This document shows, one piece after another, positions 36,814-47,700 of a stretch of 64,000 nucleotides of DNA. Source of the stretch: Holacanthus passer (taxonomy: Eukaryota > Chordata > Actinopteri > Pomacanthidae); assembly GCA_025331565.1 (NCBI GenBank), contig JAFREQ010000151.1, positions 186,001 through 250,000 on the forward strand, in the 5' to 3' direction. The notes beneath the pieces were generated by a model, which saw only the letters and a list, made by a program, of their open reading frames with translations, did no database searches and was not told where the DNA came from. Both the position numbers and the translations under genes were made by a program. Positions within the stretch are counted from its first letter, which is position 1, and each line of letters opens with the position of its first letter.

Positions 36814-36965
36814 ACTAATTTGCAACAGAAAATACATTTTGAGAGGAACATAGAGCCGTGTTTTATCAACACAATGAGGAAATGACTCATATTACATATT
36901 TTGTTTGTCTTCCCCTCCAATATCTGCTTTTGCAATACAATATCTACTTATTATTCAACCATGCA
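36814..36965 (+). repeat. Diverged dispersed repeat (pair with 43.6 kb)
   Basis: 'ctaatttgcaacagaaaata' ... 'ttttatcaacacaatgagga' followed by 'aatg' is shared with 43606-43685 ('ctaatttgcaatagtaaat' ... 'tttatcaacataatgaggaa' followed by 'atg'), in the same orientation and with similar spacing. The downstream part ('caatatctgct ... atctactta') is shared with 22440-22580. Family unknown. Confidence 0.5.
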
Positions 36966-36969
36966 TGAA

Positions 36970-37280
36970 TAATTTATAGTTTTGTTAAAGCTCTCAAAGC
37001 ACTTGGTCATAGTTTGTGAAAGATCTTTGTTGAATACTGCAAAAGTCAAAAGTGACTTGAAGCACAAGACAGAATAGGGTGTGTGTATTTATTTTATTAA
37101 CATTTAACTAAAACAGCGATTTTCATCTGAACATAGTGCTTTTGTCGCTTAGATTTAACCACACGTGGGAACTGGGATGCCTCGGCCTCTGCCATCAACG
37201 TCCTACTCTTTGTGTGTCCACCATCTAATTACTACATTGGAAAAATGTGTAGCAACTGGTAAACCACAGGAGGAAGGACT
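36970..37280. other. Non-coding stretch, no recognised feature
   Basis: Nothing recognised. Confidence 0.5.
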
Positions 37281-37284
37281 CTGG

Positions 37285-37600
37285 AGACAGTTCATGTTTT
37301 CAAAAATCAAGGTTTTTACTATCAGAGGTTTTGGTGCACAGGTAGGCAGGAGATCAGACAATCAAAGGGCAGACAGAGTTAAAAAAAAAATGGGGACAGA
37401 GATGAGGACGAACTGACACAGAAGGCAACACAGAGACTAAATACTCTAGAAGAGGGGAGACACAGGTGAAACCATTCAGGGTGGGGAAGACAATCCCAAA
37501 GGTGGGAAACACACAAAGGCAGAATCTGGAATGAGAGGAGTGACACAAAATAAAACAGGAAGTAAGGTAAATGATCAAAACAAGGACAACATGACCTCGG
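37285..37600 (+). repeat. Teleost interspersed repeat, about 300 bp
   Basis: Blocks typical of a widespread teleost repeat follow in order: 'ggtgcacaggtaggcaggag', 'caatcaaagggcagacagag', 'acacagagactaaatactct', 'gacacaggtgaaaccattca' and 'aataaaacaggaagtaa'. It resembles the terminal or 3' untranslated part of a retroelement. I cannot name the family. It has no coding capacity. The purine-rich composition explains the CT-rich minus-strand frames here. Confidence 0.65.
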
Positions 37601-37604
37601 ACAG

Positions 37605-40600
37605 AATGTTGCTACTGATTCCCCCAAATGTAACTGGCAAAACAAATGACCTGTATATAAATGTACTTTCTAGAAGACAGATTGTCAAAGGAATTTCCCC
37701 TTATCTCAAATAATGTAAGTGGCAGTAATAGCCTTTCATAAGCAGAAGACAGTGTTAGCTGTTCAGTTTCACATTGAAGATTACATTTGCAAAATCTCAG
37801 CATGTTCTGTCATTTGTGAGAACTGACCGTTGGCATTGATGGTCTGACTACAAGGTGACCTCCTGATCCACCTCGCTCAGTCTCTGTGTGACATCCCCCC
37901 TTTGAAGCTACATGAGTAAACAATAAAGACGGTCATGTGTGCATCACATTGGACCGTTGAAGTGTTAATTGGTTCGGCCTGCTGACGTCACACCGCAGTC
38001 GTCCAGGCGTCCGCTGTGACAGGCAGGTGCTGCTGTGTGATTCGGGCCGGCCGACGAGTGCTTAGCTGAGGCCCAGGCAGCTTTAGCATGTGTTCATTAG
38101 CGAATGCTGGGGAAGCTTATCATTCTGAATGGCCTCATTAGTGATAGGGATTAATATGCGGCAGGTTCATTAGAGAGACAGGCGGAGGAGTGTGTTGCCA
38201 GAATTGCAACAAGGCTGCTGGTCTGGACTGGCCCTCGCCTCTCGTGTTGTTTCAGCTATTAACAACAAAGCCTCGGAAGAGTTTTCATCATTTTATCGCA
38301 GCGGATAGCACTTGTTGGTGTCTGACAGCAGCATTGAAGGAAAAAAACCAGCGTGTTTTAATGCCGCTGCACTGTGTAACAAACGATGCAGGCTGTCGTT
38401 TCAGGATTAAGGTGACGTCTCGCACAGACAAAATACCTTGTGGTTTTTTAATTATAATAGCTGCCCTGACAGAGCTGGCTTATAAATCACAAACACAACA
38501 CAGGGAGTAGACTTTAAAGTGTGAGATATAGTATAGTAACTGATTGACTGACCCATTATACTGCTATTATACTTCTAATAAACCTCTGTGATCTATGTCG
38601 CAATAAGGAAAAAGTTGAAAGTACGCTCTTACTTGACAGTTTTTGGGGAACCCAAATAAATCTAATTTCAGTTTCTATGATCTTCCATTAAAGCTAGTGA
38701 AGGTGCAGAAAATGTGGAACATCTTGGCACTTTCTTGCTACAAGTATTAGAAACGTACTTGAGGATATAGTTCATTTTCACATTCAAAACTTCGTTGGAC
38801 CCAGTGGAAATTCCATCCACAGCAAGGCATAAATATTCCAATTGTTAGATTGAGCCATCCATACGGCAAACTCACATTATCTCTGTATCTGAATGACTCA
38901 CAGCTGCTGGTGGGCCACCGCATACTTGTCCTGTGCCGATAGCATGCTGAGAAAGGGACTTCTGTGTGGCACATTAAATATTAATCGCAGCGCTATCGTG
39001 TGTTCTTTTATTTATTTAATATTTCACCAAGCACGATTCAATGCCCAGTTTGAGTTAAAAAGTTCAGTGGAGCGTGTTTTCTCTTCATGCAGGGCTTTAA
39101 AATGCCCATGGGTCAGAAAAAGCCCCTCCGCAGATCCACTTTGTTTCTTTCCGTCTTCACAGCAAACCCAGAAGAAACCGCCTTTGTACTGATGCGCCGA
39201 TCTAGTGTGTTGACTCATGTTGTGCTTTTGTTTAACTCTTCTGTTATCCAGTTTATTTCATGGTGCATTCACCATTCTCTTCATTCTACCTCTAGAGGAA
39301 AAAGTCCTGCTACATCAAGCTTAAAGAATTTTCTTTTAATTTGACATTTTTACGGACAGTTGCTCCAGATATATGATGCTATTTTAGTGTTAGCGTAACC
39401 ATCACTCAAACTTCAGCACAAACATGGAGGTGAATTATGAGAATGAGTTGAGTTAGTCGCCGGCAGCAGTTTGTCTGTCCTTTTATATTTATAAGTGCCA
39501 CATGTACTTTGTCTTCTTTTCATGACCTCGTAATTGTCTGTACCTTGTAATTATCCAGTGTGTGCTGGGTAATTTATACAGAACGTGACATTTCTTTAGT
39601 CTTCTTCAATCCAAATTTTGTTTTATTCTCTGTGCTTCCTCCCTTTTACCTCATAGATACTCAGTATTTCATGTGTACATGTATAAATATTTACTGTAAT
39701 TTATGGGCTTGTAATCTTATGATAGTCTTGTTTTAAACAGCTATTTTGCTGTTTTTTAAATTTGCTTTCATAATGAAATTACAAGTGTTGACATGAATTG
39801 TTTTTCTCACTCACACACTTGATAATGCTCATAATAAATGAAATAATTTAGCAGCTTTCGTTGTAGAGACACCAGCAAAAAGGCTGATTCTCAACCGTCC
39901 TTTCTAATCTATTCTAAATCAAAATACTAACTCGTGTTTGTCGCTTTGTTGCACTCTGAAAAAGTGCGGAAAGCATGGCAGCAGCCCACCACTGCTGAGA
40001 CATTAGTATGCAACAGATGCTGCGTGGCATCAGTGTTTCTTCCTCACAAAGACTGCAACCGAGCATCAAAAAGCAACTCAAACACAGATGTACTTGACAG
40101 CAGCAGAGAGAGCAGAGAGAGGTTGGAGCAAGCCACTGATGCCGGGCTCTGCTTGTCTCTTCTTCAGGCTTACAGTAAATACAGCTGCCAGAGGTGATAC
40201 ACCTGCTGTGAGGAAGACAAAGCAGCTAAAAAGGAGTAGTTTTGCTTTAGAGCCTTTAATAAATAATCAAATCCAGCAGCTCACAGCACACGATGCCTTG
40301 GTGTACAGCTGGAAGGTTTTCCAAACAACATGCCAACATTTGCAAGCAGTGTGTCCTCTTCTTGCTTCATCTCTTTTCTCTGCGTGATCATCTCCTTCCC
40401 CTGATGCATCTCTTTTGGTCACTTCAAGTCATTTTGGACAGCAAATGATGTTCGAAACATGCCACGGCCTTCCGGATAATCCGACGTGATCCAAATTTAA
40501 TGTGCGCCGAGCGTCTTTGAGAGATGGAGGGAGCTGCGTTTGATACATAATTCTGGGCCGTCATCACGAAGATGGAAAGCCAGAATGACCACTCAAAATC

Positions 40601-41298
40601 ATTATGTTAGCTGTGATTAGCGCTGACCTTTCCTTCTTGGAGATGGAGGCAATGCATGCCAGAGAGGGCGATTCACGCCTGTAAGAAGCTCCCGAGATGT
40701 CTTTATTCTGATGATGAGGTCATTCCGGTCGCGGCCTCTGTTTTGATGCAGTTTCAGCAGCAAACAAGCCAGAGATCAAACGTGATTGGCTGCTGTTTTC
40801 ATGAATAAAACCCTCAATCTGTGGCTTACTTCCACTGCGAGCGTCTGTCATGGTCCTCAACTTTGTGCCTGAACACGCTGTTATTGTTTCAACATTTTTG
40901 GGTACCAGCATCCACATGGAAAAAATATGCCAAACATGAATTAAATATAACAAGAAATAATGAGCAGGCAGTTGCAATGGCTGAATTTTATTTTTTTTCC
41001 CACAAATAATGGGGGGGAATATTGCAGATAAACCTGCCTCTATATTAAATTCACACCCCAATTTAAATGGGTTTGCTTTATTTATATGGAAATAAACTGC
41101 ATGATCGTGAATGTTATAAGTTGGCAAATGAGCGATGAGTGATGAAAGTGCAGCAGAGCCTTGCTTTTTCCGCCGTGTTGTTGCTCAGCAGACATAATAG
41201 CACGACCAAAAACTTTGACCTGAATAACAACAATGTGCATCCCCGCCATTGTAATGTGAGCATAATGGATTTTCCCCTCATAACTGTTTTAATGGACT
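37605..41298. other. Non-coding stretch with several regulatory-looking islands
   Basis: No gene was recognised. Islands at about 37940-38260 and 40430-40760 are GC-richer and complex, with homeodomain-type cores (e.g. 'gattagcgctg', 'tgttaattgg'). They look like developmental enhancers, but conservation cannot be assessed from one genome. Confidence 0.4.
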
Positions 41299-41349
41299 CA
41301 TTTGCATAAAGAAATGAGTAAATACAGTATATGTGCTATCTAAAAATAG
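41299..41349. promoter_or_regulatory. Octamer and MEF2 consensus sites
   Basis: ATTTGCAT (41300-41307) is an exact POU/octamer core. CTAAAAATAG (41340-41349) is an exact match to the MEF2 consensus YTAWWWWTAR. They lie 32 bp apart in an AT-rich block. Exact matches to short motifs occur by chance in AT-rich DNA, so function is unproven. Confidence 0.3.
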
Positions 41350-41488
41350 CAGTAAATGAGGAATTTCATTGGCTGCATAAAATTGAATTCTGAAGAAGAC
41401 GAGTGAAGCTGACACCTGTGTCAGTTTTATTTTCCCTCGAGCCAAACATGGAGCTCAGCATGTCTGACTCACAGGGATGACAGATAAC

Positions 41489-41501
41489 TTTTTTTTTTTT
41501 T

Positions 41502-41535
<34 letters not shown>

Positions 41536-41541
41536 TTTTTC
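41489..41541. repeat. Symmetrical T-(TA)n-T tract
   Basis: A T tract of about 14 is followed by about 11 TA dinucleotides and a second T tract of about 14. The TA core is self-complementary and can extrude as a cruciform. Such tracts are highly mutable and hard to assemble. Confidence 0.95.
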
Positions 41542-41943
41542 CTCCATCACAACGTTAAAGTTGCTGAGACATTTAACTGGCTTCCCTCCAGTTGCTCATG
41601 AAGCTGTGGCCTGATGAAGTCTGTTACAAGACTCAGGCCGGAGTTTTACAAGATGTGCAAGAGTTTTGGGAGCTGAGCTTCACATCGGTTGGGTTAAGAC
41701 TATTTCTTCTTTTTAAATTACACCTTCTACTTTCCAAACCAAACATATTTATTATGGGGCAAATAAAACATATATTAATGCTGTGACATTTGGGGTGATA
41801 AATGATGCTCTAAATCTCGCATCCATGTGGCCCAAATTAAGGTTTCATTTCATTAGAAGCTCTGCAGACTCTTGTATAACAGAATCCCAAGGTCAGACTT
41901 CCTAATTGACTTCTCACTAAATGCCCCCCTGAACAATGATTAT

Positions 41944-42003
41944 CCAATCACAGCTGAGCAACACAGCGCTTGCCCAATCACAGCTGAGCAACACAGCACT
42001 TGC
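41944..42003 (+). repeat. 30-bp tandem repeat containing CCAAT and E-box
   Basis: Two tandem 30-bp units (41944-41973 and 41974-42003) differ at one base. Each contains CCAATCA (NF-Y type) immediately followed by CAGCTG (E-box). A diverged partial third unit, 'tcaatcatgacttagtaacc', follows. Confidence 0.95.
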
Positions 42004-42075
42004 TCAATCATGACTTAGTAACCACACATTGGTAGGCAGCATATAAAGAGGTTGGCTTAAGTCACTTTTGTAAAA
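41944..42075 (+). promoter_or_regulatory. Candidate NF-Y/E-box/TATA promoter
   Basis: The two CCAAT/E-box units are followed by an inverted CCAAT (ATTGG, 42028-42032) and a TATA box, TATAAAG at 42042-42048. The first CCAAT lies about 100 bp and the second about 70 bp upstream of the TATA box, close to typical pol II spacing. A start would be expected near 42070-42075. No coding exon is seen downstream; instead the remains of a minus-strand LINE begin at about 42160. It could be an LTR-like or transposon promoter, an lncRNA promoter, or coincidence. Confidence 0.35.
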
Positions 42076-42159
42076 CTGAAAACACAAGTAGAGAGTAGAT
42101 TCAATATGTTTGTCTGCTCTCATTAGCATTTGTACCATGCACTTTTAAACCATGCTCAA

Positions 42160-42800
42160 TTATGTTAGAGCAAAAAATACTTTAATTGTATTTTTATTTT
42201 TAATAGTCCACTATAAAAGTAAAGGACTAGCTAGGTTTACCCTGCAATATACAACAACCTTTAGCCTCAGTCTTTCAGCATTATATCACTTACACCACCA
42301 TTCAAAAATTCAAAATACTTGGTTGATATATAGGTTGGCAAGTTAGTTCTTTTGACAAATTTAATCTTTTCAAAGATGGAAAGATTTAACAATTTTCATC
42401 TATTCAGCTCTTCTGTAACCTGCACTATCAGTCTTAAATAGTTCATTTCAAATTGCTCACCCAGGTTTTTTGGAGTTATTATTCCCACATGTTGCGATTT
42501 CATGCATTCCCATTTAAAGTTATACTTTCTATTAAGTTCCTTTTCAATTTGTTCTTCTTCATCCTTACTTCTGTTTCATGGTTATTTAACCAGTGAGTGA
42601 GCTATATTTTCCTTTTTCTTTCATTAACAATGGTAGTGATTTATTGATATTTGTCAGGAACACCATCACGTCATCTTCAGCAAAGATTTGATACGTGAAA
42701 TTCAGCACCCATTTATTCTGAAAACCATGGCTGACACAAAGAGGAAAGCAGCCTTTTTCATTCATAAAACAGACTGTTTGAAGATACGTGTTTTTATCTG
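42160..42800 (-). mobile_element. Decayed L1/Tx1-type LINE, RT active site and connection region
   Basis: On the minus strand, blocks of an L1-clade ORF2 appear in order. F-A-E-D-D at 42670-42684 stands where the family has F/Y-A-D-D, with the following V-M-V-F-L-T-N-x-N-K-S-L-P motif. At about 42420-42520 come F-K-W, then G-I-I-x-P-K-N-L, the N-Y-L-x-L-I block and an E-L-N-R block (family: F-K-W...Y-L-G-I-x-I-P-K-N-L...D-L-x-R-W). A poor match to the G-G-L-x-L-P block lies near 42195-42240. Stops and at least two frameshifts separate the blocks. The extra Glu in the catalytic motif and the missing G-C-P-L-S-P block show it is inactive. Confidence 0.85.
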
Positions 42801-42809
42801 ACAACATGC

Positions 42810-43600
42810 ACTTTGAATTTCAGTCACCACTGATGAAAAATGAACAAAGTCAACTGCTTAAGCTCGGCGGGAGGAAAGCACTGTTTGCTTATCTGTGTGT
42901 ACACGTTTGTTGCAGCAAACACAACATGAATTATAGAAACAAACACTTTGCATGTTTAACTTTGTAGTGGGGAAAATTGATTTCCAGCTGTTCAAGGGAA
43001 GTCAGAAAGATCGCTGCCAAACAAAACCATTAAAATCACGCTCCGGACAAACACAAACAATCTCTGCAGCAGCAGAATTGCTTGTCTTTTACTCAGTGCA
43101 GTGTAATTTATTTCAAGAACGTGGAAGATAAAGAACAGATCTACCCCTTTGGCATGACAAAGGAGGGCAGCGGCACTGATATGCAGTTCATTACTCGCAG
43201 GCAGATATAAGTTTGGAGGAAGGAAGGGACAGAAGAGTCCATAACTTTTACAAACAGTTACAGAACATAGTGTCAGTACGAGTCTCAAGAATCAGTGTGA
43301 AAACTGTGCTATGATATATAGAAAGTTTTCTTATCAGTTGCCAGCTCCTACTTTGCTCATGTGCTTAAAAGATGGCAGCATCCAAAATTTCTAAGGCATT
43401 AGTCTTGCTCTTATATTTGCATTCATCCCTCTTTTCTGTGTGCAGATCTTACATTGTGTGAAGGAGAAAAACATGACAGCAGGGTTTAATATAGTGTGAT
43501 AAACAGACAAAATGGCTTTAATGCACAGAAAGATTGGAATACGTCTGAACGATAGGCGGCCAAGTCATTGAAGGCAGCACAGACACAAAATGCATTTATA
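42810..43600. other. Non-coding stretch, no recognised feature
   Basis: Possibly older LINE sequence near 42810, otherwise nothing recognised. Confidence 0.45.
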
Positions 43601-43605
43601 AGCTA

Positions 43606-43760
43606 CTAATTTGCAATAGTAAATTTGTTTTGGAGGAAACCTAATTCCCACAGATTACATTTTTATCAACATAATGAGGAAATGTTAATGAATGCTAATG
43701 ATGTTAACGTGTCTGCAAAAAGTTCACAGACAACATATTTCATTTGTTTTCTGCACAAAA
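43606..43760 (+). repeat. Diverged dispersed repeat (pair with 36.8 kb)
   Basis: See the shared blocks described at 36814-36965. Here the element continues with 'aatgttaatgaatgctaatg' followed by 'atgttaac' and 'gtctgcaaaaagttca', which the 36.8-kb copy lacks. Confidence 0.5.
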
Positions 43761-43764
43761 TATT

Positions 43765-44160
43765 CTTGTGGCCAGTGAAGCCTGATTCACACCCACAGTA
43801 CTTACACATCAATATGTAAACAGAACCACAACCTTCCGCTGACTTTAAGCAATGGATTTTGGCCTAAACGTGAGCACCTGTAATATTTAGAGGACAGGGT
43901 TGCACAGCCAGTGGTCTCAGACTGAATAAAGGAGATCATTATACTCTATTTCCACATCAGTGACGACAGGGCTCAGCTAAGCCTGTCCCCGGCCCACCAT
44001 CAAGTACAGTAAATTGCCACTGGAGTGTAATACAGACAGACGGAACAATGAGGGGACGAATGAAAGTAGGATGACAGTACAGTCAGGAAAGATGAGGGTG
44101 AGAGTGTCGGAGATATGTTCCTACCTACCCAGAAAAACAGTATTAACAAAGTGTTTGACG
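43765..44160. other. Non-coding stretch, no recognised feature
   Basis: Nothing recognised. Confidence 0.5.
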
Positions 44161-44163
44161 TCC

Positions 44164-44252
44164 TGATTCCAAAAAAGTTTGGACACTTTGTAAAACGTGA
44201 GTGTGATAATTTGCTGATCCTAAAAAGGCTATATGATGAGAATTTGAAAATC
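44164..44252 (+). mobile_element. DNA-transposon terminus, vertebrate 'GATTCCAAAAAAGTTGGGA' type
   Basis: 'gattccaaaaaagtttggac' followed by 'actttgtaaaacg' and 'gtgataatttgctgatcct' matches the end and subterminal region of a common vertebrate non-autonomous element. The same terminus occurs inverted at 30133-30180. The interior is lost, and LINE sequence begins within about 30 bp, suggesting one element was broken by or lies in the other. Confidence 0.65.
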
Positions 44253-44278
44253 ATAATGCTATTTCGGATGCCGTGAGC

Positions 44279-44720
44279 CGGCTTGACTTAATTGCCATGT
44301 GGAGAACGCAGAATCCTGAGCAAACAAGATGTACATAGAGAGGAGGAAATCAGGCGAGTGCGATTGATCATTTCTGAATATCCTTTTCATTGACTCTGAA
44401 AATTAATAAAGTCAGGATTAAAGAGAGATTTAGGTCAGATCATCTTTTTTTTAAGTATTAGTAGTTTCATAGGGAGGCAGGATATTGGGAATCAACCAGT
44501 GGTTATTTAAAGATTTCATAAGTATAAGAACCGAATGCATGAAAGATTTCTTTGTATGAGATAATGACACAGATGATCCATTAATTATATGGGAGGCTTT
44601 TAAACGCACCCTGAGAGTTCACGGGTGACTCATGTCATTAGCTTCGCTGAAAGAGGAGTTGTTTAACAAAATGTCTTAAATTGTTTATAGGGTGGTAAGA
44701 ATCAAAAGACTGAAGAGCTT
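44279..44720 (+). mobile_element. Decayed L1/Tx1-type LINE, endonuclease end and linker
   Basis: The plus-strand frame shows the C-terminal half of an APE-type endonuclease: D-L-I-A-M-W-R-T-x-N-P (family: D-x-W-R-x-x-N-P) at 44284 on, then A-I-D-H-F-(stop)-I-S (family: R-I-D-Y-F-L-I-S) at about 44360-44385. The S-D-H catalytic motif is at 44435-44443. The linker before RT follows: I-N-Q-W-L-F-K-D-F and D-D-P-L-I-I-W-E-A-F-K-R-T-L-R (family: W-E-A-F-K-A-Y-I-R-G), the W-E-A-F-K codons at 44590-44604. Several in-frame stops and one or two frameshifts are present. RT blocks are not recognisable downstream. Confidence 0.85.
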
Positions 44721-44724
44721 GTCC

Positions 44725-47700
44725 ATATAATGATTTTAAACAAGGCGCTCACAAATTGTTAAATCTGAAGTCACTCAACTTTCCCATAAAAGCATTCGCT
44801 AAACATAAATTTATTTTAAATCCACACTGGTTTCCAGCTAAATTATTGCTGTCTGGTCTCTTTTCTATAAAGAACCTTACCTTCACTTAACTGCTTTCAG
44901 TTCGTGTTATATTAAAGAGGAAGTTATTTCCATGGAGGTGAATTAAAGGATGATGAAGAAAAAGTCCTGAATGCATATATATATTCAAAGCTATAAAAAG
45001 ATGACAAACACTGAACATTTCAAACATTTTTTTTTTGAAGTCTTGGAAAGGATATGAATAAGAATAAGAGCATAATGACATTTTTGAATGTGGGTGGGAT
45101 ACTTTGAGTCAGGGTGAAAGCTGGAGTTAAATATAACCTGCAAAAGGAACTTAAAAGGATATGAATGTCATTTTTTTTGCCTGTATAATCAAACTGATAA
45201 CCATGTGTGACAGTGTGCAGCTATATGTTTGTGTATTTATACATTTAGGTGTGCATGTATTTATGTGTATGTTGGTCCAAACATTAATACTCATATGATT
45301 CAGTAGGTTTATATATGACCATTAATTCCTGAACTTCTAATTCATCCTGATTCACACGTTAAAGATCATTTGTGCAACAGGATTGTTATGTATGATCCAA
45401 AATACGACACAAGAGTAACACAGTTCTCTTAAATAAACCTGGAACATGTACATATGCTGTACCTTGTTATCACAAAGAGTTTGTTTTTGCACATATTCCG
45501 TGATGAATACAACTCTAATCCTCCTCCTCTGTAATCCTTCAGAAATGGCAGAATTACACTTAATGGTGGTGCTATGACAGCGAAACGCTTTGCATTTCCA
45601 GAATAGCTGCTGTAGTTCATGCTTTTCTTCTTCTGCAATGCGAAACATCACGGTTCAAGGAACGGGAGCACTTGTGTTTACTTCAGCTTGTAATTACAGC
45701 CAAATGCTTTTGGTGCTGCAGTCAGAAATGTTTAAAACATGGACCTCAGAAAACAAAACTCCACGTGTGTTTTACAGTGAGTATCATGAATCTGTACAAA
45801 CATGACACTAAAAACAAAACATTTCCAAATCCTTAGCTGTGATTTATTGAAATATATTGTGTTACATGTTGTATTGTTGTAGCATTTAAATGACCGGCTG
45901 GCATCAAACATGCAGAATGATCACATATTCAACATCAGATCTCCTCTAGAGAATGTTTTCAGTTCAGTGTTTGCCAATTAAAAGGATTTAGATGACAATG
46001 AAAAAGCAATTTTCAAGTATTTTTACCTAATTCAATTGTAAATCGTGTTGCAAGTGCCGTTAATTTACACCGGTTTCCCCTCAAGGCTGCTGGTAATCTG
46101 CACCCAGTCTTCTCTGTGACTACTCTGCCATTTTGAAAAGTTCAGTACAATGGGCGTGAAGAGGCGCAGAGGGCTTTTGGGCTGAGCTAATTGGTGCAAA
46201 GAGGAAAATGGTGGAGTGTTTCAAATATACCTTTATGCTGCGGATAGAAGTGCTCGTTTAGTTTTCGTGAGCAAGGCTGAAAACAGGATGTTCATTTAGG
46301 CACTCGAAGCCAAATTTGCTGCTATAAATTTAGCACCAATATATTTAGATTAGGAAACGATATTTTTACTTTTTTAATGACTATAATAAATCAGTTTTTA
46401 TTCAAAATACTAAATCAGAAAAACCTGAGTGAACAAAATGCTGTGAGACATAAACAGCAGTAAACAGAGGCAGTGACACACTCTGCTGACTGTGCGTTAT
46501 TACCTCAGTCTGAGTCAATGTCCTCCTTCTGAATTTGGTATTTTTAATAACGCTGCATGTCCTTGTAAATAAAACAACACATGGCTTCAGTCACTTGGAA
46601 GAGTTGAGTCCAGTTTGAAAGAAATCAGCTGCTTGTGTTGACTGCCTCTCCTGTGACTGTCAGCAGACACGTCCACTTCTTAAATTTAGTGGCGAGGTGT
46701 GTTGTGTCCTCAGCACATTTTATGATACCGCTGCACATTTCACATACTTGTAAGGTAATGCATATGTCAGGCAGTGCTGTGCATGCTAACACTGACATTT
46801 CTTCTAGTGTGGGAATCTACATCTCTTGTAAAAAGTGTTTCATAATCTGACTCGAACAACATATCTGTCTTGATGGTTTTCTGATAAATATCAGTTGATC
46901 TTAAGTTGAATTTTCTTCAAGGTCATAGAGCAAAAAGAAAAAAAGACTATTGCATAGAAATGTGGGATTGACAGCCAGTAACACGAGTCTGTTCAGTGAC
47001 TTCTCCCAGAGCTGATCCCAACTGTCAAGCTGGTTGAAGTCGAAGATTCAAACCTCTTCTTGCTGACCTCCCTGCCATTTCCTGTTTCTCCCTCCCGCTT
47101 GCTCCATCGTAAACTAATTGATATACTGCTCCTCTCTTATCCGAGTCTGTTGTCTTTCCCTGCCTCGACACGACCGTCCACCGTACCTTCAGCTAAATCT
47201 AACAGAGGTCGTCCTCTGCAGCACCACATAAAACACTCAGAGGCTGGACACCGCAAATGATGGGTCAGGTAGAAATGAATGATGACAGATATTATCACAC
47301 TTTCATACAAGCAAGGAGAGACATTATGAGCCAGTGTTGGAGACAGGGTGATGAGCGTGGCTGAAGTTGTATTGATGGCAGTCGATCTAATCCAACCTTT
47401 GTGTTTAGGACTGACTTTCCAAAAGGGTCACAGTTGATTTAGAAGAAAAAAAAAGAATGAGGGAAGGAATGATGTTGCTAAAATTTTGATTACACACAGA
47501 ATTTTTCAGAATCTATCTCGTGTTTTTATGGAAAGTGATGGAGGTAACTTTTTTCAAATGTTTAAATCCGAACCCGTTAAAACTTGTAGTTCTAAAAAAT
47601 TGACTTTGATGTCTTATTTAATGGAATATTTTACTGTAAAGTGTGACAACTGCAGATTAATTCATAAAACACACTTTTGAGGGATTATAAAGGAATGCAT

